From positions 124,001 through 188,000 of the forward strand of contig NZ_FNOV01000006.1 of the NCBI RefSeq assembly GCF_900107135.1: a DNA stretch of 64,000 nt, in the 5' to 3' direction. Within the stretch, counting starts at the first letter, position 1. Each line of letters starts with the position of its first letter. Positions 16,291 through 25,105 of the stretch are shown piece after piece. This stretch comes from Hymenobacter psychrophilus. GTDB taxonomy: Bacteria > Bacteroidota > Bacteroidia > Cytophagales > Hymenobacteraceae. A program made the translations under genes and the position numbers. The notes beneath the pieces were generated by a model. That model was given only the letters and a program-made list of their open reading frames with translations, had not been told where the DNA came from and searched no databases.

Positions 16291-19275
16291 ATGAAAACAC
16301 TAGTACGTTCTTTACTCCTGACGCTGTTGCCTTTGGGCGCGTTGGCTCAGGTTCCTGTTCGTGACTCTTCGACTGACGCACTTGGAATGGGTAACAAGAC
16401 AGCAGCGGGTCATCAGAAGCCATCAGCTTCGACCGCGCAAAAGTCAATCATTCGGGAAGACACCGGCAACCCTACCGCGTCCAGAGGACAGGCTGTTTCG
16501 GCTGTTGGCACCCGGGCACAGGCAGTAGCAGCAACTTGTGCAGTTTCGACTGATTTGGTTTTTTCTGCCCGTACGACCAACGAAGACTGGAAAAGCCTTC
16601 CACCCGTAGTAGTAGGTGCCGCGCCACGCAATACTACTATTACCACTGAGGGCAGTTACGTAGAGCCGGGCAACGGTACCCAAACATCCTTACGCGTCAA
16701 GGATACGCAGCGTACGCAGTTGAGCAATACGCTGATGTGGTACACAGACTACACTAGCTTAGCAGGAACTGCCACCCAAATCAGCTATTCCTTCAACCGG
16801 CCAGTTAATTCTTTCTCCCTTCAGATTCAGGATCTTGACCGGGGTAACACGTTCATTGATGCGGTAACGTTTCTGGCCTACCAGGCCGATGGCTCAGTTC
16901 TAAACTTGAGTTCCACTGATGCTACCGTAGTCAACAACACGGCCTACACTGATCTGTCGGGCAATACTATTTCAGGCATCCAGAATAATGCCGATGGATC
17001 GGCTAACGGAACAGTACAGGTAACCTTCAACAAGCCTATCGTTAGCTTTACCATTGTTTACAAGAATGATATCGGAGCAGGCCAGCCTGATCCGGGCCTG
17101 CAATATATTGGTATCGACTACATGACCTGGTGCACCCAGGCTAACGTCGCTACCACGCTCAGTGGCCCGGCCCGCGCAATTGCAGGCCCGCGTGTAACCT
17201 ATACTGCTACCACCACAGCTAGCGGCGACTTTGCCGCAACCGGTGTGCGACCCGTAGTGCAGCTCAGCCCCGGCTTAAACTCCCAAGATCTTAATTTTCC
17301 GGCTAACAGCTCTTACAACAATACGAGCGGCCTGCTCACACTACCACTTATTCAGACGTTGAATCCGGGGGTTGCAAATACTGCTATCATCAGCTTCAAC
17401 ATGCCAAGCACGACGGTAACGGGTAGGGCCAGCAGCACCATCGACACCGACGACGCCGACCCCTCGGACAACAACGGTTCGCTGGCCGCCGCCAACGTTA
17501 CCACGACCGTTAACCGCGCCCCAACGGCCCAGGCTAAGTCGGCTACTGTTTCGGCCAACACGGCCGCGTTCACCGCTCTGCCGGCCCTGACTGGCAACGA
17601 CCCCGATGGCGACCCCCTGACCTACACCTTCGCGTCAATTCCGGCAGCTGGTTTCGGTGTCCTGTACTACAATAATGGTGGGGGCCGAATAGCCGTTACG
17701 GCTAACACAGCCCTGACTGCAGACCAGGTAGCTACACTGGAATTCAAGCGCGGAACGACTGCCACACCTACTACTGCAACTTTACAGTATTTCGTATCGG
17801 ATCCTTACGGCGGCAGGAGCGCGAATGTAAACTACGCCCTGACGGTGGCAGACCAGCCGGCGGTGTACTCCTCGCCGAACGTTTTCTATAGAACTAGTAC
17901 TGGTAGTGGTGAAATTTTCGCCTCTGTCACAGACCCAGATGGCTCTATTACCAGAGCCACCATACTAACGGGTAATTTGCCTACCAACATGCTCTTCGAC
18001 GATAGGAACGCCGGATCAGGAAATTTCTATAGAAACGGTACTGGGAATATTGCAGTCGGCACTTACAACTTCACCGTAACAACTTTCAACGGTACGGGCG
18101 GCACCACTGCTTCCGTTCCTGTGACTATCAAAATCATTGCCTCTGACAACGCGGCGACTTACTCCACCAACAACCGCTTCAACCGAGACGGCTTGAGCAA
18201 TGGATCGACCCTGGCCACGGTTACGGACCCCGATACAGATGTAACCAGTGCCACCCTGGTTACGGGTCCGCTGGCTAACGCCATGACGCTTGACGCGACT
18301 ACGGGCCGAATTGTTGTGACTGGTACTTCAGTACCTTTCGCCGGAACTTACAATTACACCGTAACGACCCAGGATGCGGCAGGCGGCACTTCCACGGCCA
18401 TACCAGTTACCATCACTGTTTTCGACGACACCGAAGCCATTTACTCGGTAGTAGCGGCCCCCACCGGGGGGTATGCCAATGGCGCCTCGTTGGCTACCGT
18501 ATCGGATGCCGATGGTGCAGTTAATACGGCTACGGCGCTTAGCGGCACTACGGCTCTACCTGCCGGCGTGGGTCTGGATGCTGTTACCGGCCGGTTCTTC
18601 GTAGCCGACCGGACGAAATTGGTGAAGGGCACCTACCCTGTGCAGGTGCGTACCACCGACGTTACCGGCGGCATTACGACCCAGACAGTCAACATCGTTA
18701 TCAAAAACAACCCGCTGCCTGTAACGCTGGTAGCCTTCGGGGCTCAGGCCGCCGGCTTGAATGCCCGCCTGAACTGGAAAACAGCGCAGGAGCTCAACAA
18801 CGACCGCTTCGTGGTAGAGCGCAGCTTCGATGCCCGCAACTTCGTGGCCGTGGGCCAGGTGAAAGGCCAGGGCTCGACCCAGTCGGTTAGCACCTACGAC
18901 TACACCGACGTGCAGGTAGCCAGTCAGGCCCCGGCCGGGTTGGTATATTACCGCCTGCGCCAAGTAGATACCGACGGCACCGAAGCACTGAGCGAAGTGC
19001 AGGCAGTACGCTTTGGCCTCACGGCCAGCAAGCTGATGGACGTGTACCCGAACCCCGCCACCGCCATCCAGGATGCCAAGCTCGATCTGAGCGGCGCTCC
19101 AGCCGGCACCTACCAGGTAACGCTGGTGGACATGACGGGTCGCGTACTGCGCACCTTCCGCCAGAACGGCGGTACCGTGCAGGAGCTGCAACTGACCAAC
19201 CTCCCCAACGGCACCTACCTGGTGCAGGTGCAGGGCAACGGTCAGTCGTTCAGCCGCCGCGTTGTCAAGCAATAG
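16291..19275 (+). CDS. Secreted repeat protein with type IX secretion sorting domain
   Basis: This is a 994-residue protein. ATG 16291 gives a signal peptide (MKTLVRSLLLTLLPLGALAQ), so it is preferred over the upstream in-frame codon at 16198. In order it has an N-terminal beta-rich region of about 280 residues, a DUF11-like domain (SGPARAIAGPRVTYTATTT), a cadherin-like module (NDPDGDPLTYTF), and three related modules of about 95 residues with VTDPD, VTDPD and VSDAD at matching positions. Next come an LNWKTAQELNNDRFVVERS module and a C-terminal tail (VYPNPAT ... LPNGTYLVQVQ) of the type A sorting signal. The protein would be exported by Sec, cross the outer membrane by the type IX system and be attached or released. 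No catalytic motif is visible. Adhesion or a matrix role is an inference. The first half is less GC-rich than its neighbours. Confidence 0.9.
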   Translation: MKTLVRSLLLTLLPLGALAQVPVRDSSTDALGMGNKTAAGHQKPSASTAQKSIIREDTGNPTASRGQAVSAVGTRAQAVAATCAVSTDLVFSARTTNEDWKSLPPVVVGAAPRNTTITTEGSYVEPGNGTQTSLRVKDTQRTQLSNTLMWYTDYTSLAGTATQISYSFNRPVNSFSLQIQDLDRGNTFIDAVTFLAYQADGSVLNLSSTDATVVNNTAYTDLSGNTISGIQNNADGSANGTVQVTFNKPIVSFTIVYKNDIGAGQPDPGLQYIGIDYMTWCTQANVATTLSGPARAIAGPRVTYTATTTASGDFAATGVRPVVQLSPGLNSQDLNFPANSSYNNTSGLLTLPLIQTLNPGVANTAIISFNMPSTTVTGRASSTIDTDDADPSDNNGSLAAANVTTTVNRAPTAQAKSATVSANTAAFTALPALTGNDPDGDPLTYTFASIPAAGFGVLYYNNGGGRIAVTANTALTADQVATLEFKRGTTATPTTATLQYFVSDPYGGRSANVNYALTVADQPAVYSSPNVFYRTSTGSGEIFASVTDPDGSITRATILTGNLPTNMLFDDRNAGSGNFYRNGTGNIAVGTYNFTVTTFNGTGGTTASVPVTIKIIASDNAATYSTNNRFNRDGLSNGSTLATVTDPDTDVTSATLVTGPLANAMTLDATTGRIVVTGTSVPFAGTYNYTVTTQDAAGGTSTAIPVTITVFDDTEAIYSVVAAPTGGYANGASLATVSDADGAVNTATALSGTTALPAGVGLDAVTGRFFVADRTKLVKGTYPVQVRTTDVTGGITTQTVNIVIKNNPLPVTLVAFGAQAAGLNARLNWKTAQELNNDRFVVERSFDARNFVAVGQVKGQGSTQSVSTYDYTDVQVASQAPAGLVYYRLRQVDTDGTEALSEVQAVRFGLTASKLMDVYPNPATAIQDAKLDLSGAPAGTYQVTLVDMTGRVLRTFRQNGGTVQELQLTNLPNGTYLVQVQGNGQSFSRRVVKQ

Positions 19276-19299
19276 TCACTCGCTGATTGTTTATTAACC

Positions 19300-19333
19300 A
19301 AGCGTCCTCCCGCCACCCGGCGGGGGGACGCTT
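19300..19333 (+). terminator. Intrinsic terminator after the secreted repeat protein
   Basis: A 15-bp stem (19300-19314 with 19319-19333; one G-T type pair) with a 4-base loop is followed by GCTTTT. The 3' arm ends in CGCTTGCTTT, a tail also seen in hairpins at 25030 and 36043. Confidence 0.85.
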
Positions 19334-19457
19334 GCTTTTGGGGGTGCCGTGTGTGGCTGCCCTGCACAACCAGCCAACTGCTTTGGCGGTATAGGGTTGC
19401 GGCCGTATCGGCTGGTCCCACGCCTTCCCCGTAGTCCCTCTTTATCCCATCTGCCCT

Positions 19458-20414
19458 ATGCCTTCTGCTCGCCGCTGTGTACCCGGCCGGGTACCTACTG
19501 ATGTTGATGTAGCCATTATCGGGGCCGGCAGTGCCGGACTGAGCGCCGCGCTGGTGCTGGGCCGCTGCCTGCGCCGGGTGCTGGTGCTCGATGGAGGTCC
19601 GCCCCGCAATGCGCCCTCACCGGCCGTGCAGGCTTTCTTCACCCGCGACGGCACGCCACCCGCCAAGCTGCTGAACCTGGGCCGGGCCGAGCTGGAGGCC
19701 TACGACTCGGTGGAAATAAAGGAAGCGAAAGTGGTGGGGCTGGTCCGGTGTGGCAAGCACTTCGAGCTGACGCTGGAGGGCCCTACCGGCCGGCGCAGCA
19801 CGCGCACGGCCCGCAAGGTGCTGCTGGCTACCGGCGTCGAGGATGAGCTGCCGCCCCTGCCAGGCATGCGCGAGTTGTGGGGCCAGGGGGTGCTGCATTG
19901 CCCCTACTGCCACGGCTGGGAGCACCGCGACCAGGCCCTGGCCGTGTACGGCCGGGCCAAGCTGGTAACCGGCCTGGCTTTGCTGGTGAGCCGCTGGAGC
20001 CCCGATGTGGTGGTGTGCGTGGAGGACCCGGCCAGCCTGAGCCAGCACGCCCGCCGCCGCCTGCGCCGCCAGGGCATTGTGGTGCGCGACGAGCCGCTGG
20101 TGGGTCTCGAAGGCACGGCCGGCGGCGAGCTGCGCCACCTGGTGTTCGAGTCGGGCGAGCGGCTGGCCCGCACGGCCCTGTTCATCCATCCGCACCAGCA
20201 CCAGCGTAGTCCGCTGGCCGAAGAAATGGGCTGCCGGCTCAGCGCCAAGGGAGCTATCCGGGTAAACAAGCAGCACCAGACCTCGGTGCCGGGCCTGTAC
20301 GCGGCCGGCGACAATACGCCCGGCACCCAGCAGGCGCTGCTGGCCGCGGCCGAGGGGAGCGGTGCCGCCATCTGCATCAACGAAACCCTCACGCGGGAGG
20401 AGTGCCCCAAATAA
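19458..20414 (+). CDS. FAD-dependent CxxC oxidoreductase of the thioredoxin-reductase fold (GliT-like)
   Basis: The 318-residue flavoprotein has an FAD-binding GxGxxG at AIIGAGSAGLSAALVLGR and the FAD-closing motif GLYAAGDNTPGTQQALLAA near the end. Its redox pair is C-P-Y-C in HCPYCHGWEHRD. This CxxCHG form is typical of GliT/HlmI/DepH-type dithiol oxidases and related bacterial proteins, while classical thioredoxin reductase has CATC. The second nucleotide site is degenerate: AVYGRAKLVTGLAL lacks the GGGDSA and HRR motifs that bind NADPH. This suggests electrons go to oxygen or another acceptor instead of coming from NADPH. The substrate is unknown. It stands between two outer-surface protein genes, with no biosynthetic cluster beside it. 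Confidence 0.85.
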   Translation: MPSARRCVPGRVPTDVDVAIIGAGSAGLSAALVLGRCLRRVLVLDGGPPRNAPSPAVQAFFTRDGTPPAKLLNLGRAELEAYDSVEIKEAKVVGLVRCGKHFELTLEGPTGRRSTRTARKVLLATGVEDELPPLPGMRELWGQGVLHCPYCHGWEHRDQALAVYGRAKLVTGLALLVSRWSPDVVVCVEDPASLSQHARRRLRRQGIVVRDEPLVGLEGTAGGELRHLVFESGERLARTALFIHPHQHQRSPLAEEMGCRLSAKGAIRVNKQHQTSVPGLYAAGDNTPGTQQALLAAAEGSGAAICINETLTREECPK

Positions 20415-20522
20415 GCGACACGGCCGGAACTTGCCGGGGCCGGTTGGGTTTTCCCGGCCAAGGAACCTATCTTACTGCGGCTAGCCTTGTTTGTGGCCGG
20501 CTACCTCGTTGCCTCCCTGTTT

Positions 20523-23033
20523 ATGCGCCTTGCTGTTGTTCCCGTTTTGCTGCTGCTCCTGCTTTTGATGGGGCCAACGGCCTGGGCCCAGCGCGTCAGC
20601 TTCAGTGGGCGCATCACCGAAACCAACGGCCAGCCCGTGCCCTTTGCCTCGGTGTTTGTGCGCGGCACCAGCCAGGGTGCTACCGCCGACGAAAACGGGC
20701 GCTACCAGTTCACCATCACCGGCCCGGCCGACACGCTGACGGCCTCGGCCATTGGCTTTGCCCCAGTCAAAAAGGCCATCAGCGGCATCGCCGCCCGCCA
20801 GACGCTCAACTTTGTGCTGGGCAGCGGCAGCGTGTCGTTGGGCGAGGTGGTGGTGCGGCCCTACGAAAACCCGGCCTACCGCATCCTGCGCCGGGTGCAG
20901 GATAACCGCCGCCGCAACCAGAAAACCGAACTGACGGCCTACGACTACGACAGCTACGCCCGCAACGAGCTGCTCATCAACAATCTGCCCGACCAGCTGA
21001 GCCGCCGCAAGCTGCTGCGCCAGATTACGGCCGTGGCCGATACGCTGGGCCTGGAGCGCGACGCCAACGGCCGGCCGGTAGTGCCCATCTTCGCCTCCGA
21101 AGTACTGTCGCACTACTATCAGAACAACGAGCCGCTGCGCCAGCGCGAGGAAGTAGCCAAAACCCAGATGCACGGCGCGGCCCCCCGCGAGGGCTCGGTG
21201 GTGTCGCAGATTATGGGCTCGTCATTTCAGGACTGGGATTTTTACCGCAACTGGATTCGCATTGTGGGCAAAGACTTCATCTCGCCCATTGCCGAGGGCT
21301 GGAAGTTCTCTTATGAGTACGAGCTGCAGGATTCGCTCATGGTCGGCGACGACTACTGCTACAAGCTGAAGGTAACGCCCCGCCGCCCCCAGGATCTGGC
21401 CTTCAAGGGCACCATCTGGATAACCACCGACACCTACGCCCTGCGCAAGCTCGATGTGGAAGTCAGCACGCAGGCCAACCTCAACTTCATCGAGCAGATT
21501 GCCGTGCGCCAGGAGCTGGCCCCCACCGAGGCCGGGCCCTGGCTGCCTACCGTTACGCGCTTTGCTATCGGCATCCGGCCCACCAAGGGCAGCACCGGCG
21601 TGCTGGCCCGCATCAGCACGGTGTACACCAATTTCCAGGTGAACCAGCCCCGGCCGCTGGCGTTCTACGACAAGCCCCTGGAGGTAGCCGCCGACGCCTA
21701 CGACGTACCGCCCGGCTACTTCGCCGCCAACCGGCCCGACTCGCTCAGCCGCCAGGAGCAGCTCACGCTGATTGTGCTCGACACGGTGCGCCAGCTGCCG
21801 GCCGTGCGCTCGGTCATGGAGCTGGCCGATATTGTGGTGAACGGCTACTATCCGCTGGGCAAGGTTGATCTGGGGCCGATTCTGGCCACCGTCGGCTACA
21901 ACAACATCGAGGGCCTGCGCCTGCGCCTGGGCTTCCGCACCTCTACCGAGTGGAGCCGCGACTGGCAGCTGCGGCCCTACCTGGCCTACGGCACCCAGGA
22001 CGGCCGCTTCAAGTACGGCCTGCGGGCCCAGCGTATCATCGACCGCCGGCACTGGACGGTGGCCAACTTCGAACACCGCCACGACATCGACCAAGTAGCG
22101 TTGCTCGACAACGATTACGCCCTCGAAAATCCGCTGTTTGAGGCCGCCGCCCGCCTGGGCAACATCAGTAACAGCCGCCCGCTGCTGCGCGACTTAACCA
22201 GCGTGGCGGTGCAGTCCGATCTGTTCCGCGGCTTCACCCAACGCGTGATGCTGCGCCGCCAGCAGTTCCAGCCGCTCTACCCCTTCCTCTACTACACCCG
22301 CGAGCCCCAGCCCGGCAACCCCACCGGCTCCGATTTTACGCTCTCGGAAGTAATCGTGGAATCGCGCTACGCCCGCGACGAAGTGCTGGTGGCCAACAAT
22401 CAGAACCGCCGCACAGCCGTGGGCCTCAAGCGCTGGCCGGTGTTCACGGTGCGCTACACGCTGGGCCTCAACAACCTGCTGGGCTCCGATTTTCGTTACC
22501 AGAAGTTCAACCTGCTCATCGACCACAGCCTGCGCCTGGGCCAGCTGGGTCGCACTACCTACCGCCTCGATGCCGGCTACATCCCGAGCACCGTGCCGTA
22601 TCCGGTGCTCAAAAGCCACCTGGGCAACCAGTCGTTCTTTTACAACGCCGGCGCTTATAACCTGATGCGCTACTTCGAGTTCGTGAGCGACCGGTACGCG
22701 GGCCTGCAGCTAGAGCATCAGTTCGGGGGCTTCCTGCTGAACTCGCTGCCGGCTATCAAGCAGCTTAACTGGCGGCTGGTGGCTACCACCAATCTGCTCT
22801 GGGGCAATGTCAGCGACGCCAACCGCCGTATCATCCCCCTCAACGACCCGGTTACCGGCCAGCCGCTGCCCGCCTTTCAGTCGCTGGGCCGCCTGCCTTA
22901 CGCCGAGGTGGGCTACGGCATCGAGAACATTTTTAAAATTGTACGGGTTGACTTCCTGCACCGCCTCACCTACCGCACCCGGCCCGACGCCCGCACGTTC
23001 GGGGTGAAGCTCAGCCTGAAATTCAGCCTTTAA
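20523..23033 (+). CDS. Outer-membrane protein with carboxypeptidase-regulatory-like and DUF5686 domains
   Basis: This protein has 836 residues from ATG 20523. An in-frame TTG at 20487 exists, but only the ATG puts a signal peptide (MRLAVVPVLLLLLLLMGPTA) at the very start. Residues of about 25-110 form a CarboxypepD_reg-like beta-sandwich (GRITETNGQPVPFASVFVRG, TADENGRYQF). The rest is the DUF5686 region, rich in alternating beta strands and ending SLKFSL, as expected for an outer-membrane barrel. This architecture resembles TonB-dependent transporters without the plug and is common in Bacteroidota, but its function is not established. A weak -7-like TATCTTAC lies at 20468-20475. Confidence 0.88.
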   Translation: MRLAVVPVLLLLLLLMGPTAWAQRVSFSGRITETNGQPVPFASVFVRGTSQGATADENGRYQFTITGPADTLTASAIGFAPVKKAISGIAARQTLNFVLGSGSVSLGEVVVRPYENPAYRILRRVQDNRRRNQKTELTAYDYDSYARNELLINNLPDQLSRRKLLRQITAVADTLGLERDANGRPVVPIFASEVLSHYYQNNEPLRQREEVAKTQMHGAAPREGSVVSQIMGSSFQDWDFYRNWIRIVGKDFISPIAEGWKFSYEYELQDSLMVGDDYCYKLKVTPRRPQDLAFKGTIWITTDTYALRKLDVEVSTQANLNFIEQIAVRQELAPTEAGPWLPTVTRFAIGIRPTKGSTGVLARISTVYTNFQVNQPRPLAFYDKPLEVAADAYDVPPGYFAANRPDSLSRQEQLTLIVLDTVRQLPAVRSVMELADIVVNGYYPLGKVDLGPILATVGYNNIEGLRLRLGFRTSTEWSRDWQLRPYLAYGTQDGRFKYGLRAQRIIDRRHWTVANFEHRHDIDQVALLDNDYALENPLFEAAARLGNISNSRPLLRDLTSVAVQSDLFRGFTQRVMLRRQQFQPLYPFLYYTREPQPGNPTGSDFTLSEVIVESRYARDEVLVANNQNRRTAVGLKRWPVFTVRYTLGLNNLLGSDFRYQKFNLLIDHSLRLGQLGRTTYRLDAGYIPSTVPYPVLKSHLGNQSFFYNAGAYNLMRYFEFVSDRYAGLQLEHQFGGFLLNSLPAIKQLNWRLVATTNLLWGNVSDANRRIIPLNDPVTGQPLPAFQSLGRLPYAEVGYGIENIFKIVRVDFLHRLTYRTRPDARTFGVKLSLKFSL

Positions 23034-23127
23034 CTCGGAGTAGTAAGCCGTCAGCCACCAGCTGCAGGTCGACGCCCAGCACTACGCTTGTAGCTTGCTG
23101 CTTACCGCTTGTAGCTCAAAAAACGCC

Positions 23128-23403
23128 ATGCCTAAATACGAAGTTGACAACCTGACCCTGGCCGAAGCCACCCGCCACGCCCCGTTCATCGACTACGCCC
23201 GCTGCCTCGACGCCGACCAGCGTCCCCACAACCACGTCGGCGACTGGCCCGAGGCCGGCCGGCTCTACCCCATCCGCACCGTCGATTCGCGCACCGAGGG
23301 CATTGCCCTGGTCCACGTACTGGGCTTCAAGGGGGAAGCGCCCTACTACAACGCCTTTGCCCCCCACCGCTTCGAGCTGCTGCTCACGGTGTGGCTGAAT
23401 TAG
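23128..23403 (+). CDS. Hypothetical protein, 91 residues
   Basis: ATG 23128 starts MPKYEVDNLTLAEA. An in-frame TTG at 23095 would add MLLTACSSKNA, which looks like a lipobox but is too short to be a real signal, so I reject it. The protein is soluble, rich in aromatic residues, His and Asp, with two Cys-free lobes and a well-formed C-terminus (HRFELLLTVWLN). I recognise no family. Codon use resembles the neighbours and the frame is consistent, which supports a real gene. It ends three bases before the stop of the convergent cyclase gene. Confidence 0.6.
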   Translation: MPKYEVDNLTLAEATRHAPFIDYARCLDADQRPHNHVGDWPEAGRLYPIRTVDSRTEGIALVHVLGFKGEAPYYNAFAPHRFELLLTVWLN

Positions 23404-23406
23404 GGC

Positions 23407-24177
23407 TTAGTTTCCCAACGCATACAGCACCGGCTTACTGGGGCTGGCGTCCAGCTCCAGGCTGGTTATCTGCAGGTTGAGTAGGTAAAGGCCGTCTTCC
23501 ACGGCATCGGGCACGAAGATGAGCTCGGTGATGGTGGCCTGCTGGCGGGTGGCGTGCGGGTACTGCCAGAACGCGTGGTGGGCCAGCAGCTCGCCCCCGT
23601 CTTCTTCGCGGTCGACACTGGGCAAATCCAGCAGCAGGTGCTCGATGTGCTGCTGGGCCAGGTAGTCGGCCAGCGCGGGTTCGAGGTAGGTGGGGTTGGT
23701 GCCCGAGTACTGGCGGCTGCGCTTGGCACGGTGGTTGGGCAGCGTGCGCAGCACCAGGGCCTCGGGGCGTACGGCGGCCTCGGAACCACCTTCCAGCTCG
23801 CGGCGCACGTCGGCCAGCATCACCACCTCGTCGCCGTTGGGCTGGGGCCGCGGCTGCACCGATACCAGCCGGGCCACGAACAGAAAGCGGCGCAGGCAGC
23901 GGTTAAGCGTAGCCTCCGGTGCGGCCGAAATGTGGCCGTAGCACTCGGTATGCGTGCCGTTGCCGTGGGGCGTAACGTGCACGCGCTTGTAGTTGGTGCT
24001 ACCGCCCGCCGCCACGCTGCCCACGTAGTCGCCCACCAGAATCACCTCAAACTCCACCGGCTCGGCCCAGAAACAGCTCACCTGCCCATCGCCCGGCGCC
24101 AGCGGCAGCGAAATATCCAGCGGCTCGTGCGGGTTGAAACTGAACGTGCGGCCGTGGTGCGGGTAAGTGGCAAGCAT
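23407..24177 (-). CDS. Cyclase-family metal-dependent hydrolase (kynurenine formamidase-like)
   Basis: This 256-residue protein is from ATG 24177; an in-frame ATG at 24228 lies inside the palindrome, so I choose the inner start. The family hallmark is a metal-binding HxGTHxD-type motif, here VTPHGNGTHTECYGHI, in which Glu replaces Asp and Gly replaces the usual Pro. Relatives include arylformamidase (kynurenine formamidase) and isatin hydrolase. The C-terminal region LLLDLPSVDREEDGGELLAHH resembles the family's second conserved block. The substrate is not clear. No tryptophan-degradation genes are adjacent, although homogentisate dioxygenase lies 25 kb away. Confidence 0.82.
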   Translation of the reverse strand: MLATYPHHGRTFSFNPHEPLDISLPLAPGDGQVSCFWAEPVEFEVILVGDYVGSVAAGGSTNYKRVHVTPHGNGTHTECYGHISAAPEATLNRCLRRFLFVARLVSVQPRPQPNGDEVVMLADVRRELEGGSEAAVRPEALVLRTLPNHRAKRSRQYSGTNPTYLEPALADYLAQQHIEHLLLDLPSVDREEDGGELLAHHAFWQYPHATRQQATITELIFVPDAVEDGLYLLNLQITSLELDASPSKPVLYALGN

Positions 24178-24220
24178 AGGGTGAGATGATAGAGTGATGG
24201 GTGGGAAACGTACACAAAGG

Positions 24221-24319
24221 AACGTCATTCAGAGCGCAGCGAAGAATCTCGCGTGCTGACGTTGGGTTAGCATTGCAGCGTCAGCACGCGAGATTCTTCG
24301 CTGCGCTCTGAATGACGTT
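24221..24319. repeat. Perfect intergenic palindrome with 41-bp arms
   Basis: Arms 24221-24261 and 24279-24319 are perfect reverse complements with a 17-base loop. The arms contain the core GTCATTCAGAGC ... GAAGAATCTCGCGTGC, shared with the palindrome at 51070-51230. The element lies between two minus-strand genes, 12 bases after the stop of the upstream one. Confidence 0.95.
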
Positions 24320-24331
24320 CCTCCCTCTGCC

Positions 24332-24976
24332 TCACCCCAAATCCAGCCCGTTCAGAATCTGCGCAATTTCTTCGGCGTGACTCAATATCATGAAGTGGCC
24401 GCCGCCGCTAATGCGGTAGTCGATGGGGCGGTTGCCGGGCGGAAACACCCGGTCGCGGGTGCCCAGCAGCTGCACGGCAGGTGCCACGCCGGTGCTGTTC
24501 CAGTGCAGCAGGCTATTGATGGCCCAGCGGGTGTAGCGCGGCTCCATATCGAGCAGAATGCGCCGGAACAGCCGGTACTCGGCCCCGCCCCGCACCCCGA
24601 AATACAGCTGTCCGGCCCTTGGAAACAGCTTCAGCCACTGCGGCGGCACCAGCCGGTACAGCCCCGAGGCCCGCACCAGCCGCAGCAGCAGCGGCAGGCT
24701 CTGGGCATCGGGCAGGCTGCTGACGAGCACCGGCCGCAACCCCGGCCGCAGCCGCTGCATTTCCAGTGCCACCACTCCGCCAAACGACACGCCCACCAGC
24801 CAGCCCGTCGCGTCCACCGGAATAGCCCCGACCATCCGGGCCGCGTAGTGCGGCAGCGGTTCGTCGGCCGACTCGGGCGGCAGCCAGGGCAGCACCTGGC
24901 TGCTCTCGCGCAGCAAGGGCTGCAGCCGCTGGAACACCCGCTCATCGGCCCCCAAACCCGGTATCAGATAAAACAT
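24332..24976 (-). CDS. Alpha/beta hydrolase
   Basis: This is a 214-residue protein from ATG 24976, starting MFYLIPGLGADERVF. The frame is open further upstream, but that part runs through the hairpin at 25030-25080. The fold is recognisable: an oxyanion-type GLGAD near the start, nucleophile Ser in GVSFGGVVAL, acid Asp in LLGTRDRVFP, and His in SGGGHFMILSHAEE. There is no signal peptide. The substrate cannot be inferred. The palindrome follows its stop, so any co-transcription with the downstream cyclase gene would run through it. Confidence 0.88.
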   Translation of the reverse strand: MFYLIPGLGADERVFQRLQPLLRESSQVLPWLPPESADEPLPHYAARMVGAIPVDATGWLVGVSFGGVVALEMQRLRPGLRPVLVSSLPDAQSLPLLLRLVRASGLYRLVPPQWLKLFPRAGQLYFGVRGGAEYRLFRRILLDMEPRYTRWAINSLLHWNSTGVAPAVQLLGTRDRVFPPGNRPIDYRISGGGHFMILSHAEEIAQILNGLDLG

Positions 24977-25029
24977 AGGCTTGCTGCTGTTGCGGGTGGA
25001 GAACTGATTACGGCCGACGAGGCCGCCCC

Positions 25030-25080
25030 CCAAAGCAAGCGCGCCCCCTGCCAAACCGGCAGGGGGCGCGCTTGCTTTGG
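25030..25080. terminator. Perfect 23-bp hairpin after the DUF4382 gene
   Basis: Arms 25030-25052 and 25058-25080 are perfect with a 5-base loop. It lies 25 bases after the stop of the minus-strand DUF4382 gene. There is no real T-run on the minus side, but the stem is very strong and carries the recurrent CGCTTGCTTT end. Confidence 0.75.
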
Positions 25081-25105
25081 GCAGCCAAGTTAGGCCAAAA
25101 CGGGC

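Noticed and set aside
23095..23127. Lipoprotein signal for the 91-residue hypothetical protein
   Set aside because: The TTG-started extension MLLTACSSKNA has too short a hydrophobic core to be an export signal.
24178..24228. Longer N-terminus for the cyclase-family protein
   Set aside because: The additional codons lie partly in the perfect palindrome and add no conserved sequence.
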